From assembly GCA_026988315.1 (NCBI GenBank), contig JALSLJ010000095.1, forward strand, positions 1 to 64,000: a stretch of DNA of 64,000 bases. The letters are read 5' to 3'. Position 1 is the first letter of the stretch. Every line of letters begins with the position of its first letter. Made by a program: the position numbers and the translations under genes. The notes below the pieces were generated by a model that had not been told where the DNA came from, made no database searches, and saw only the letters and a list, made by a program, of their open reading frames with translations. Positions 45,225 to 54,493 of this stretch are shown piece after piece. This DNA comes from Sulfurimonas sp. GTDB lineage: Bacteria > Campylobacterota > Campylobacteria > Campylobacterales > Sulfurimonadaceae.

Positions 45225-46001
45225 ATGTCAGATTCAATCGAAATAATATCTTGGAATGTTAATGGAATACGAGCTGTAGGCAACAAAGAAGCTTTAAAAT
45301 GGATAGATGAACGCCAGCCCAATATTCTTTGTCTTCAAGAGATAAAAGCTCTTCAAGAGCAGATACCTGAAGATTTATTTGCAAAAGAGTATCAAGATAT
45401 CATAGTAAACTCTGCAACGAAAAAAGGTTACAGCGGAACAATGACTTGGAGTGAGATACAAAATGACTATAGCTCCATTTGTGAGCATATTGATACAACA
45501 AAAGAGGGAAGAATTATAGAAACTCATTATGACGAACTCGTTCTTTTTAATGTATATTTTCCAAATGGTCAAAAAGATGAGAATCGCCTAGCGTATAAAA
45601 TGAAATTTTATGATGATTTTTTAAACTATTGTGAAAAACTTAAAAAAGATGGGAAATCAATAATAATATGTGGAGATGTAAATACAGCACACAAAGAGAT
45701 AGATCTCAAACACCCAAAAGCAAACTCTAAAAAATCAGGTTTTTTGCCTATTGAGCGTGAATGGATGGATAAACTTGTGGATTATGGATATATTGATACT
45801 TTCCGATATGTTCACGGAGATGCTATCGAAAAATATAGCTGGTGGTCATACCGTGCAAATGCAAGAACAAATAATGTGGGCTGGAGGATAGACTATTTCT
45901 TTGTATCTGAAGAGTTGGCTGAAAACTTAGAAGATGCTTTTATACTTGATGAAATCACTGGTTCAGACCATTGCCCAGTTGGAATTCGATTAAACATATA
46001 A
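45225..46001 (+). CDS. xth: Exodeoxyribonuclease III (XthA)
   Basis: A 258-residue AP endonuclease/3'-exonuclease for base excision repair. SWNVNGIRA, LCLQEIKA (metal-binding Glu), NVYFPNGQ, ICGDVNTAHKEID (catalytic Asp/Asn), WRIDYFFVS and the final GSDHCPVGI (catalytic Asp-His) are all intact. I prefer ATG 45225 because GGAAA lies just before it. ATG 45213 would add four residues without a better site. It is monocistronic between the sdhE terminator and tRNA-Leu. Its 3' end is overlapped on the other strand by a small frame. Confidence 0.94.
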   Translation: MSDSIEIISWNVNGIRAVGNKEALKWIDERQPNILCLQEIKALQEQIPEDLFAKEYQDIIVNSATKKGYSGTMTWSEIQNDYSSICEHIDTTKEGRIIETHYDELVLFNVYFPNGQKDENRLAYKMKFYDDFLNYCEKLKKDGKSIIICGDVNTAHKEIDLKHPKANSKKSGFLPIEREWMDKLVDYGYIDTFRYVHGDAIEKYSWWSYRANARTNNVGWRIDYFFVSEELAENLEDAFILDEITGSDHCPVGIRLNI

Positions 46002-46092
46002 TATGTTTTCTTCTATCTACAATCTCACCAATATCTATCTGTTCAATTAAAGACAGTTTGGTTCGAATATCTGTTATTTCATAACTTAACAT
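45955..46092 (-). pseudogene. Short minus-strand frame overlapping the end of xth, probable gene remnant
   Basis: On the minus strand an ATG at 46092 has an AAGGAAA site six to ten bases before it and a TATAAT-type -10 box at 46126-46121. The 45 codons read MLSYEITDIRTKLSLIEQ, then IDIGEIVDRRKH, and continue into the antisense of xth until TGA 45955. The first ~30 residues look like a real protein N terminus; the rest is antisense to xth. Either a gene lost everything after its start, or this is a tiny ORF or antisense RNA. Confidence 0.4.
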
Positions 46093-46258
46093 ATAATTTC
46101 CTTTGTTTTAAGCTATATGTATTATACATCATACAATAGTTATTAAATCATATGATTTTCATTTAACCATTCTTTTTATGTTTATACCTTTAAAAAAATC
46201 ATTTATGGATATATTTAGGTAACTTTTGGCATAATTCCATTTCAAGTTTTAAACATAC

Positions 46259-46345
46259 GCCGCTATGGAGAAATTGGTAAACTCAGCAGATTCAAAATCT
46301 GCCGCCTTTACGGGCTTCTCGGTTCAAGTCCGAGTAGCGGTACCA
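46259..46345 (+). tRNA. tRNA-Leu (CAA)
   Basis: The acceptor strands GCCGCTA and TAGCGGT (one G-T pair) close a cloverleaf. The anticodon stem-loop GCAGA-TTCAAAA-TCTGC has CAA at the anticodon positions. A long variable arm (CGCCTTTACGGGCTTCTC region) marks a class II tRNA such as Leu. The T arm has GGTTCAAGTCC. CCA is encoded at 46343-46345. It stands alone, about 260 bases after xth. Confidence 0.93.
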
Positions 46346-46771
46346 CTAAAATAAAATCAAAAAATTTACAACGAAATAAATCAAATAATCCAGCATAGAT
46401 TATAACCTATGTCGTAAAAATGAAATAAATTTTAATATATTCCTTTCTCTCCCCAAATTTCTCATGAGCTAAACTTCTCTATTGCTAAACTCTCTTTGAG
46501 TTCTGGAAATAATGAGTTTTCAAGAAAGATTTGATGCTCTTTTTGGTACAATAGTTCTCATAAAAAGCCTTTGTTCGTATTTTTTAAAGTTGTTTTTTTG
46601 TGATGAATAATTATAACATTTATGGGATATGAAAGGCTTTTTTTAAAATTTAATTTAGCTTAAATTGCGGGTTGTTTTTTGTAATCTGCAAGTGGCTCCT
46701 ATCATTTTTTATATTTTTATAAGTCACAAAGACTATAATTGTATTAATTCTAAATAAGGTAAATAAGCCTA
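46346..46771. other. 426-base intergenic region after tRNA-Leu
   Basis: No intact gene. The minus strand has an open stretch of 31 codons without a start (46557-46462; YQKEHQIFLENSLFPELKE pattern), probably the tail of a lost gene. AAAAAGCCTTT (46562-46572) and AAAGGCTTTTT (46632-46642) are complementary arms around a ~59-base AT-rich interior and are followed by T residues; this could be a terminator or a small structured RNA. The 3' side must hold the promoter of the FIST kinase gene. Confidence 0.4.
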
Positions 46772-48778
46772 GTGAAAACATTAAACACGCTCTATATTGA
46801 CATTAACAATTTAACAAAATTCGTTACAGACAATAAAATAGCAGATAATGAAAATATTTTATTGCAAGTATTTACTGGTGTTTGTGATACTGTGTTTTTA
46901 CATGATTTACTTGCAAGCATCAAAAAACTTATTCCGCATATAAAAATCATTGGCTCAACTACTTCTGGAGAGATAATTGGCGGAGATGTAACTGAAAACG
47001 CAACTATACTCTCTTTTAGCATATTTGAAAACACCACAATCGTTACCCATGCTACTAAAAATATAAACAACGAAAGCTATGCAACTGCACAGAATCTAAT
47101 TTCGCAATTCGATAAGTCCAAAAAACCAAAGGTTGCTATCACTTTTGCTGATGGACTAAATGTCAATGGTGAAAACTACCTTAACTCTTTCTCAGACTAT
47201 GATAAAAACCTTGTTGTTGCGGGTGGACTCGCTGGAGATAATGCGACATTTACGCATACTATAGTTTTTACCGAGGAGGAAATTTCAACACAAGGTGCTG
47301 TTATAGCACTTTTTTACAATGATGATTTAATTGTTAATACAAAAGCTAGTTTTGGCTGGACAAGTATTGGTAAAACATTGACTATTACAAAAGCTATTGA
47401 CAATATTGTTTATGAGATAGACAATATCAAAGCTGTTGATATTTATGCGAAATATTTGGGAGATGATATAGCAAAAGAACTTCCAAAAACAGGAATAGAG
47501 TTTCCTCTTATCATCAAAAGAGATGGATTAAATATAGCCAGGGCAGTTCTTGGAAAAAATAGTGATGATTCTTTAGTATTTGCTGGGAATTTAAATGTTG
47601 GTGATAAAGTTACTTTTGGTTATGGAAATATAGAAACCATTATCGAAGGTGGAGAAACCGTATATAAAGATTTATCTTTATATCCAATAGAATCAATTTT
47701 CATATACTCATGTATGGCGAGAAAAGCACTGATGGGTCAAAGTATCGCAGCAGAATTTAAAACTTTAAACTCTATAGCTCCCTTGAGTGGATTTTTCACC
47801 TATGGCGAGTTTTACTATAATAATAAATCATCAAAAAACGAGCTACTCAATCAAACAAATACAATGCTAGCTTTAAGTGAGAGCAATGATATTAATCTAT
47901 CCTATACAAGCAGATTTACAGAGCAACAAAATAATATAAGACGAAGTAACCATACATTGAAAGCCTTGTCACATCTTATCTCCCAGGCAACAAATGAACT
48001 CGAGGAGGTTAATGCCTCTTTGGCATCAAGGGTAGCTCAAGAAGTTTCTAAAAACAGAGAAAAAGATAAACAAATCATGCAACAAAGCAGACTTGCTCAA
48101 ATGGGTGAGATGATAAGCATGATAGCTCATCAGTGGCGACAACCACTTGCTGCAATTAGCTCATCTAGCACAGCAATCAATCTAAAATCAAAATTAAATA
48201 AACTTGACAAAGAAACAACTATAGAATTATCAGACAACATAATCAATTATTCTAAACATCTTAGTGATACTATAAATGATTTTAGAGATTTTTTTCGTCC
48301 AAATAAAGAAAAATTGGAAACCTCTTACGATGAGCTTATAAAAAGCGTCTTAATGATTATAGAGATGTCCATAACTAACAAAAACATAAAACTTATTCAA
48401 GAGCTTGAATCTCATGAATCATTTAACACCTATCCAAATGAGCTCAAACAGGTTATTCTCAACCTCATTAAAAATGCAGAAGATGTTTTAGTTGAAAACA
48501 ATATCAAAAATCCGTATATCAAAATAAAAACATATCTGCAAAATAATAGATATATTTTAGAAGTGAGTGATAATGGAGGAGGGATAGAAGATGCTATAAT
48601 GAAGCAGATATTTGATCCATATTTTAGTACTAAAACAAAAAAAGATGGGACAGGGCTAGGGCTTTACCTCAGTAAAACTATAATAGAAAAACATTGTGGC
48701 GGGAAACTTAGTGTTTGTAATAGCTCGGATGGTGCTGTATTTAAGATAGAGTTAGTAAAAAATTTTAAAGAAGAATAA
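46772..48778 (+). CDS. FIST-domain sensor histidine kinase
   Basis: A 668-residue cytoplasmic kinase with no membrane helix. FIST_N (about 20-210; GSTTSGEIIGG, VAGGLAGDNA) and FIST_C (about 215-390; YPIESIFIYSCMARK, SGFFTYGEFYY) form the sensor and are thought to bind small ligands such as amino acids. A coiled coil follows, then the DHp helix with the phospho-accepting His in IAHQWRQPL and the ATPase domain (NLIKNAEDVL, DNGGGIED, GTGLGLYLSK). The start is GTG 46772. The response regulator gene begins five bases after the stop. Confidence 0.92.
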   Translation: MKTLNTLYIDINNLTKFVTDNKIADNENILLQVFTGVCDTVFLHDLLASIKKLIPHIKIIGSTTSGEIIGGDVTENATILSFSIFENTTIVTHATKNINNESYATAQNLISQFDKSKKPKVAITFADGLNVNGENYLNSFSDYDKNLVVAGGLAGDNATFTHTIVFTEEEISTQGAVIALFYNDDLIVNTKASFGWTSIGKTLTITKAIDNIVYEIDNIKAVDIYAKYLGDDIAKELPKTGIEFPLIIKRDGLNIARAVLGKNSDDSLVFAGNLNVGDKVTFGYGNIETIIEGGETVYKDLSLYPIESIFIYSCMARKALMGQSIAAEFKTLNSIAPLSGFFTYGEFYYNNKSSKNELLNQTNTMLALSESNDINLSYTSRFTEQQNNIRRSNHTLKALSHLISQATNELEEVNASLASRVAQEVSKNREKDKQIMQQSRLAQMGEMISMIAHQWRQPLAAISSSSTAINLKSKLNKLDKETTIELSDNIINYSKHLSDTINDFRDFFRPNKEKLETSYDELIKSVLMIIEMSITNKNIKLIQELESHESFNTYPNELKQVILNLIKNAEDVLVENNIKNPYIKIKTYLQNNRYILEVSDNGGGIEDAIMKQIFDPYFSTKTKKDGTGLGLYLSKTIIEKHCGGKLSVCNSSDGAVFKIELVKNFKEE

Positions 48779-48783
48779 CAAAA

Positions 48784-50772
48784 ATGATAAGCTTAGAAGA
48801 GATAATAAAATATTCAGTAAAATTAAAACTACTCTATGTTGAAGATAATAAAGAGGCAAGAGAAGCGACTATCTCTATTTTAGAAGAATTTTTTGATGAT
48901 ATAATTATTGCCGTTGATGGAAAAGATGGAATAGCTAAGTTTAATGCAAATACTAAAAAAGAGAAGCCCATAGATATAATAATAACTGATATCAATATGC
49001 CAAATATCAACGGTTTAAAAATGATTGAAGAGATTAGAAAAATTAATAAAAAAATCCCTATATTGGTTCTTTCTGCTTATAATGAATCTGGTTTTTTTAT
49101 GGATAGCATAAAACTTGGCATAGAGGGCTACTTATTAAAACCTATAGATATAGAGCAGTTTTTAGGGGTCTTGAGTAAAGTTTTAGAAAAAATTAAATTG
49201 CAAGAGGAATCCTTGAAAAATCTTAATTTACTTTATCAATACCAAGAGGTTACGGACAAAAGTGCTATTGTCTCAAAAACAGATCCAGATGGAATGATCA
49301 CATATGTAAATGACGCCTTTTTAAATATTTCAGAGTTTTCAAAAGATGAGCTAATTGGTCAAAACCATAGTATAGTAAGACATCCAGATAATATTCCATC
49401 TGTTTATGTGGAACTTTGGGATACTATCAAAAATAAAAAACTTATATGGCAAGGAATAGTACGAAACATATCTAAAAGTGGAAAAACATACTATACAAGA
49501 ACAACAATTAAGCCTATTTTAGATCGAAATGGGAATGTTATAGAGTATATTGCGCTTAGGGATAATATCACTGATATTATGAATCCCAAAGAGCAACTTA
49601 ACGACTTAGTGTCTTCGGCTGATGAAACTGTCGTAATATATATAAAAATTGAAGAGTTCAATGATATAGAAAAATTTTATGGGCAAGAACTAGCATCAAA
49701 AATTGAAGAAAAATTTGCAAAAGATATATTTAATTATATGCCAAAAAAATGTAATTTTCAAAAAGTTTTTGTGTTGGGAGATGGTGATTATGTTTTGGCA
49801 AAAAATACAAAATATCTCACCACTAGTATTGAAAATATACAAAATAATTTAAAAATATTTCAAGAACAAATCAATAATACCAGTATAAATATAGGTGAAG
49901 TTGACTACGATATTTCTGTAATTATAAGCTTCTCTTACGGCAAAGATGCCCTTGAAAACTCAAAATATGGGATAAAAAAGCTTCTTGAGAGTAAACAAGA
50001 TTTTATCATCGCGAACAACCTCGTAAAAGAGGGTCAGAGCATTGCTGAAAAAAACTTACAAGTACTTAAGATGGTTAAAAAAGCATTAGATGATAACAAT
50101 ATCATTTCCTATTTTCAACCCATTATACACAACAAGACTAAAAAAATACAAAAGTATGAATCACTAGTTCGACTTATTGATGGGAAGGAGCAAATCATCA
50201 CCCCTTACTTCTTTTTAGATACTACTAAGAGAGGAAAATATTACGCTCAGATAACCCTTTGTGTACTTGAAAACTCTTTTCAAGCACTCGACGAAACGCA
50301 GAGTGATATAACTATAAATCTATCAGTACTCGATATAGAAAAAAGGTTTACAAGAGAAAAAATATTTTATTTACTAGAACACTATAAAGATAAAGCTACT
50401 AGGGTTGTTTTTGAACTTCTAGAAGATGAAAATGTCAAAGACTTCAATCTTGTGAAGAAGTTTATATCTAAAGTTAAAAGTATGGGTGTAAAAATAGCCA
50501 TAGATGACTTTGGTGCAGGGTATTCTAATTTTGAGAGATTACTTGATTATCAACCAGATATTTTAAAAATTGATGGCAGTTTAGTGAAGAATATAGAAAA
50601 AAATAAACTTTCTCTCTCTATTGTTAAAACTATAGTAGCATTTGCAAAAGAACAAAATATACAAACTGTTGCGGAGTTTGTAGAGAATGAAAATATATAT
50701 AATATTTTAAATGAATTGGGAGTTGATTATTCACAAGGATACTTTTTTGGAAAACCTGCTCCTCTAAACTAA
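48784..50772 (+). CDS. Response regulator REC-PAS-GGDEF(degenerate)-EAL phosphodiesterase
   Basis: A 662-residue regulator. REC at about 10-135 has YVEDNKEAR, the phospho-acceptor in ITDINMPN, LSAYNE and LLKPID. PAS at about 150-265 has GMITYVNDAFLNISEFS, and its C-terminal part matches PAC. The GGDEF region (about 275-410) has LGDGDYVLAK in place of GGEEF, so it is not a cyclase. EAL at about 420-660 keeps ESLVRL, ELLEDE, DDFGAGYSN, KIDGS, AEFV and SQGYFFGKP and should degrade c-di-GMP. It is the cognate partner of the FIST kinase, followed directly by flgA. Confidence 0.92.
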   Translation: MISLEEIIKYSVKLKLLYVEDNKEAREATISILEEFFDDIIIAVDGKDGIAKFNANTKKEKPIDIIITDINMPNINGLKMIEEIRKINKKIPILVLSAYNESGFFMDSIKLGIEGYLLKPIDIEQFLGVLSKVLEKIKLQEESLKNLNLLYQYQEVTDKSAIVSKTDPDGMITYVNDAFLNISEFSKDELIGQNHSIVRHPDNIPSVYVELWDTIKNKKLIWQGIVRNISKSGKTYYTRTTIKPILDRNGNVIEYIALRDNITDIMNPKEQLNDLVSSADETVVIYIKIEEFNDIEKFYGQELASKIEEKFAKDIFNYMPKKCNFQKVFVLGDGDYVLAKNTKYLTTSIENIQNNLKIFQEQINNTSINIGEVDYDISVIISFSYGKDALENSKYGIKKLLESKQDFIIANNLVKEGQSIAEKNLQVLKMVKKALDDNNIISYFQPIIHNKTKKIQKYESLVRLIDGKEQIITPYFFLDTTKRGKYYAQITLCVLENSFQALDETQSDITINLSVLDIEKRFTREKIFYLLEHYKDKATRVVFELLEDENVKDFNLVKKFISKVKSMGVKIAIDDFGAGYSNFERLLDYQPDILKIDGSLVKNIEKNKLSLSIVKTIVAFAKEQNIQTVAEFVENENIYNILNELGVDYSQGYFFGKPAPLN

Positions 50773-50783
50773 AAATAAGAGAT

Positions 50784-51665
50784 ATGATGACTCAAACTTT
50801 ACTCAAACTAATCTTTTTACTCGTTGTCCCTTTGTCTCTTTGTGCTCAAAATACTTTACAAAGTACCTATTATATTGAAGGTAAAGATATAAATATCTCC
50901 AATATAATAAAAAATATCAAAAATGATGCAATTTTATATAAATTTCAAAACAACAGATATACCAAACGCGTAAAATCAAAAGATGTTATTAAGAGCTTAA
51001 ACTCCTATGGCTATATCGATTTCACATCTAAAAGTAGATATATAAAATTCATAAAAAAAAGCCCTATCGACCTCACAAAGATACTCCATTCTATTGAAGA
51101 GTTTTATAGCAACTCTTATCCAGATATTATTATTGATAGTATTGTAGTGTTACCAAGAGGATATGTCACATCTTTACCAAAAGAGTATCTCGTACATATA
51201 AATCCTAAAAACAATTTATCAAATAAGGGAACAGTTTATCTCAAAACACAAGATAATAAAAAAATCTTTTTTGATTATAAAATAATTGCAAAAATCAATC
51301 TTTTTGTTACAAAACAAAATATACAGAGGGGTAATGAACTCTCATTTTTAAATGTGCAAAAGAAAAGTGCTCCACTAGATAGATTTCGTGCACTTCCTGT
51401 ACAAGAGATAAAAAAAGGAACATTTCAAAGCAAACATAATCTCAAGCAAGGTAAAATCATAACCATAAGAGATATTGAGACAATAAACTATGTAAAACGA
51501 AACACCATGGTGAGTGTAAGTTTAAATAATAATGCAATAGCGATTGAGTTTAATGCAAAAGCACTGCAAAATGGCAAACTAAACGATATAATTACAATTC
51601 AAAAAAACAATGGTGCAAGAATGAAAGCAGTTGTCGTAGGTAAAAGTAAAGTGGAGATAAAATGA
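50784..51665 (+). CDS. flgA: Flagellar basal-body P-ring formation chaperone FlgA
   Basis: A 293-residue periplasmic protein with a signal peptide (about 1-21, LSLCAQ). The C-terminal SAF/FlgA domain (about 165-293) has LFVTKQNIQRGNELSF, FRALPVQEIKKGTF, LKQGKIITIRDIE and IITIQKNNGARMKAVVVG. FlgA guides P-ring assembly around the flagellar rod. The N-terminal half is longer than in enterobacteria. It lies 11 bases after the c-di-GMP regulator and overlaps ubiX by four bases, so motility structure and c-di-GMP control may share a transcript. Confidence 0.9.
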   Translation: MMTQTLLKLIFLLVVPLSLCAQNTLQSTYYIEGKDINISNIIKNIKNDAILYKFQNNRYTKRVKSKDVIKSLNSYGYIDFTSKSRYIKFIKKSPIDLTKILHSIEEFYSNSYPDIIIDSIVVLPRGYVTSLPKEYLVHINPKNNLSNKGTVYLKTQDNKKIFFDYKIIAKINLFVTKQNIQRGNELSFLNVQKKSAPLDRFRALPVQEIKKGTFQSKHNLKQGKIITIRDIETINYVKRNTMVSVSLNNNAIAIEFNAKALQNGKLNDIITIQKNNGARMKAVVVGKSKVEIK

Positions 51666-52189
51666 AGGCTCGTAAAATAGTTATAGCAACAAGTGGTGCT
51701 AGTGGAGTTAACCTGGGAGTTAAAACTCTTGAGTTACTTCCAAAAGAGATAGACAAGCACTTTATAATGACAAAAAATTCAAAAATTGTTTTAAATCAAG
51801 AACAAAATATTAGCACTTATGATAACGAAGATATATCAGCAAGTATCGCATCTGGCTCATTTGGAGTGGATGCTATGATAATTGCACCTTGTAGTATGAA
51901 CACTCTTGCAAAAATTGCCTGTGGTATATCAGACAACCTAGTTACAAGATGTGCTAGTGTCATGATAAAGGAGCAAAAAAAGCTTATCCTTGCCCCAAGA
52001 GAGATGCCATTTTCCGTAATTGCACTAGAAAATATGCAAAAACTAGCATCACTTGGTGTAATTATTGCTCCCCCTGTTATGGCATACTACTCTGAACAAC
52101 AAACACTTCAGCAGATGGAAAATTTCATTATAGGTAAGTGGTTTGACCTCCTTGGAATCGAAAATAATTTATATAAAAGATGGGAATAA
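51662..52189 (+). CDS. ubiX: Flavin prenyltransferase UbiX
   Basis: A 175-residue FMN-binding enzyme that makes prenylated FMN for UbiD-type decarboxylases in quinone biosynthesis. The N-terminal IATSGASGVNLG, IIAPCSMNTLAKIACGISDNL (about 81-101) and LILAPREMPFSVI are the family signatures; the glycines and serine that bind FMN are present. The length is slightly short of the 189-200 typical, but the end (YYSEQQTL) is normal. It is coupled to flgA upstream and followed one base later by coaD. Confidence 0.93.
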   Translation: MKARKIVIATSGASGVNLGVKTLELLPKEIDKHFIMTKNSKIVLNQEQNISTYDNEDISASIASGSFGVDAMIIAPCSMNTLAKIACGISDNLVTRCASVMIKEQKKLILAPREMPFSVIALENMQKLASLGVIIAPPVMAYYSEQQTLQQMENFIIGKWFDLLGIENNLYKRWE

Positions 52190-52190
52190 T

Positions 52191-52682
52191 ATGCAAAAAA
52201 TAGCACTCTACCCTGGTACTTTTGACCCTGTGACAAATGGCCATTTTGATATCATTGAAAGAGCTCTTGGGCTTTTTGATGAAGTGATTGTAGCGGTTGC
52301 TATCTCACATGACAAAAAACCAATGTTTACACTCAAAGAACGCATAGAGATGACACAAGAAGCAGTAAAATATCTAAAAAATGTAAGAGTTGTAGGGTTT
52401 GATAACTTAACAGTAGAACTTGCAAAAACTCATAAAGCAAGTATTATTATACGAGGGCTTAGAGCTGTAAGTGATTTTGAATATGAACTACAACTTGGAT
52501 ATCTCAATAATTCTTTAGATGATACTATAGAAACAGTCTATTTGATGCCAAAACTCAAGCACGCTTTCATCAGTTCATCCATAGTGAGAAACCTTCTAAA
52601 ATTCAACGGAAAAACTGAGCATTTGCTTCCAAAAGATGTTCAAAAGATAATTGGGAGTATGACCTCATGTACATTACAATAG
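52191..52682 (+). CDS. coaD: Phosphopantetheine adenylyltransferase CoaD
   Basis: A 163-residue nucleotidyltransferase for the fourth step of coenzyme A synthesis (4'-phosphopantetheine plus ATP gives dephospho-CoA). The nucleotide-binding motif YPGTFDPVTNGHFD is at about 6-19, and IIRGLRAVSDFEYELQ and HAFISSSIVR follow. I use ATG 52191, which follows the ubiX stop by one base and has GGGA before it. The longer open frame from 52143 lies within ubiX and adds nonsense N-terminal residues. It overlaps tmk by 16 bases. Confidence 0.95.
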   Translation: MQKIALYPGTFDPVTNGHFDIIERALGLFDEVIVAVAISHDKKPMFTLKERIEMTQEAVKYLKNVRVVGFDNLTVELAKTHKASIIIRGLRAVSDFEYELQLGYLNNSLDDTIETVYLMPKLKHAFISSSIVRNLLKFNGKTEHLLPKDVQKIIGSMTSCTLQ

Positions 52683-53236
52683 AGGGGATTGACACTGCTG
52701 GAAAAAGCACACAAATAGATATACTAAAAACTCATTTTAAAGATGCAATCATTACAAAAGAGCCAGGTGCTACTTCTATAGGCAAAGAGATTAGAGAGAT
52801 GGTTCTTAATGCAAATGTGCAAAGTAAAAAAGCTGAATTTTTACTATTTTTAGCTGATCGTGCAGAACATATAAAAGAGGTCGTAGAACCAAATCTAAAT
52901 AAGATGATTATCTCCGATAGAAGTGTGGTTAGTGGTGTAGCTTATGCTTTAGTGCAAGATGAGATAAATCAAACTGCTATACTTCACCTCAACAGATTTG
53001 CTACAAATGGTATCTATCCAAAAAAAGTTTTTCTACTTAAATTGAGCAAAAAAGAGTTAGAATTCAGACTCTCTCAAAAAGAACTAGATGGAATAGAGCT
53101 TCGTGGAGTAGAGTATCTACTTAAGATTCAGGATGCACTTGTGGAGGCTACAAAACTTTTAGATATAGAGCTATTTGAGATAGATGCTACTAAAAGTATA
53201 GAGGAAATATCACAAGAGATTTTAGAAAAAATCTAA
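52667..53236 (+). CDS. tmk: Thymidylate kinase
   Basis: A 189-residue P-loop kinase converting dTMP to dTDP. The P-loop is EGIDTAGKSTQ (about 6-16), the DR motif is ISDRSVVSG (about 84-92), and the LID region follows ELEFRLSQK. TKEPGATSIG corresponds to the substrate-binding TREPGGT element. The size fits the short Campylobacterota Tmk. It is last in the flgA-ubiX-coaD-tmk operon and convergent with the GGDEF response regulator, with six bases between stops and no evident terminator hairpin. Confidence 0.94.
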   Translation: MYITIEGIDTAGKSTQIDILKTHFKDAIITKEPGATSIGKEIREMVLNANVQSKKAEFLLFLADRAEHIKEVVEPNLNKMIISDRSVVSGVAYALVQDEINQTAILHLNRFATNGIYPKKVFLLKLSKKELEFRLSQKELDGIELRGVEYLLKIQDALVEATKLLDIELFEIDATKSIEEISQEILEKI

Positions 53237-53242
53237 ACTGCA

Positions 53243-54493
53243 CTACACAACCATATTTCTTCCAGCAGCTTTTGCCTCATAAAGTGCCTTGTCTGCTTTT
53301 TCAAAAAAAGTTTCTTTACAGTCAAACTTTTCTAGTTGGGCGCAACCAAAACTACAAGTAACTCTATGCCCATGACTAAACTGATGGTTTTCAATCGCTT
53401 TTCTAGCAGATTCCGCCACTTTCTTTGCTCCATTAATACTTGCCCCAGGCAGTAAAAATACAAACTCTTCTCCTCCCCATCTTGCAAACAAATCACTATC
53501 TCTGGTTCTTGAAGAAACCAAAGATGCTAACTCTATTAAAACATCATCACCAACCTTGTGCCCATAAGTATCATTGAATTTTTTGAAATAGTCTATATCC
53601 ATTATTATCATTGATAATTTTACATTATATCTTTTAGCTATTGCTATCTCTTTATCAATTAGCTCATTAAAGCTTGCTCTATTTGCAATTTTTGTTAACT
53701 CATCTGTATAGGCTTTTTTATAAGTTTGTTTATGACTTATTTTCATATGGGTAATTTCTGACAAGGATATAATAGTATGCTTAGAATGCTCAGTTTTTTT
53801 CAGTGTTATCAAGAAAGCTTTTGGCTCATGTGTATGTATCTCCTCTATAGCAACAACTCTTTTGTCATCTTGTAGTGCTAGAAGTTCCTCTATAGAACTT
53901 CCAATGCCATCCTTGGGGGTATAAAAATCTGGATGCTCTATAAACAGTGAACTTGAAAATTTTATCTCTTCGTAGTTATCTACATCAAAAAAATCAAGTG
54001 TTTTGTTGTTTGCGAATACTGTATCATAGTTTTTATCTAAAACAAGAAGTAAATCATTTTGTAAATATGCTACTTCTTTTAAAATTTCAAGATGTGCATC
54101 ATATCTTTTTTTCAACTCCATCTGCTCTATATATTTTTTGAGTTTATCACCAAGCTCATCAAGGTCAACTGGCTTTATTATGTATCCATCTATTTGCATA
54201 TGTATAGATTCCATCAGATATGAACTCTCATTATGCGCAGTAGTAAAAATAACGATTTGATTTGTATCAATTTTTTTTATCTCTTTTATCATCTCTATAC
54301 CGTTCATAATAGGCATTTTTATATCCGATATGATGATTTCAGGCTTATACTTTTTGTATAATTCTAAACCTTCAGAGCCATTTGTAGCAATATGAAGATT
54401 TTTGCAAAATCTCGCTATAAACTTTGAAAGCATCTGTCTAATATTTTCTTCATCTTCTACATATAGTATCTTTATATCATTGTTATTCTTCAT
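53243..54493 (-). CDS. Response regulator diguanylate cyclase (REC-PAS-GGDEF)
   Basis: A 416-residue regulator. REC at about 1-125 has YVEDEENIR, the phospho-acceptor in ISDIKMPI, TTAHNE and IIKPVD. A PAS-like region spans about 135-245 (DLLLVLDKNYDTVFANNK). The GGDEF domain at about 255-416 has MDIDYFKKFNDTYGHKVGD, an inhibitory site RDSD and RWGGEEF exactly five residues later. All catalytic residues are present, so phosphorylation should drive c-di-GMP synthesis. Its ATG overlaps the stop of the kinase gene upstream by 11 bases, so it is the cognate partner. Confidence 0.93.
   Translation of the reverse strand: MKNNNDIKILYVEDEENIRQMLSKFIARFCKNLHIATNGSEGLELYKKYKPEIIISDIKMPIMNGIEMIKEIKKIDTNQIVIFTTAHNESSYLMESIHMQIDGYIIKPVDLDELGDKLKKYIEQMELKKRYDAHLEILKEVAYLQNDLLLVLDKNYDTVFANNKTLDFFDVDNYEEIKFSSSLFIEHPDFYTPKDGIGSSIEELLALQDDKRVVAIEEIHTHEPKAFLITLKKTEHSKHTIISLSEITHMKISHKQTYKKAYTDELTKIANRASFNELIDKEIAIAKRYNVKLSMIIMDIDYFKKFNDTYGHKVGDDVLIELASLVSSRTRDSDLFARWGGEEFVFLLPGASINGAKKVAESARKAIENHQFSHGHRVTCSFGCAQLEKFDCKETFFEKADKALYEAKAAGRNMVV

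Noticed and set aside
52143-52190. Longer coaD start
   Set aside because: These codons are inside ubiX in another frame and lie before the conserved MQKIALYPGTFDP start, which has its own ribosome site.
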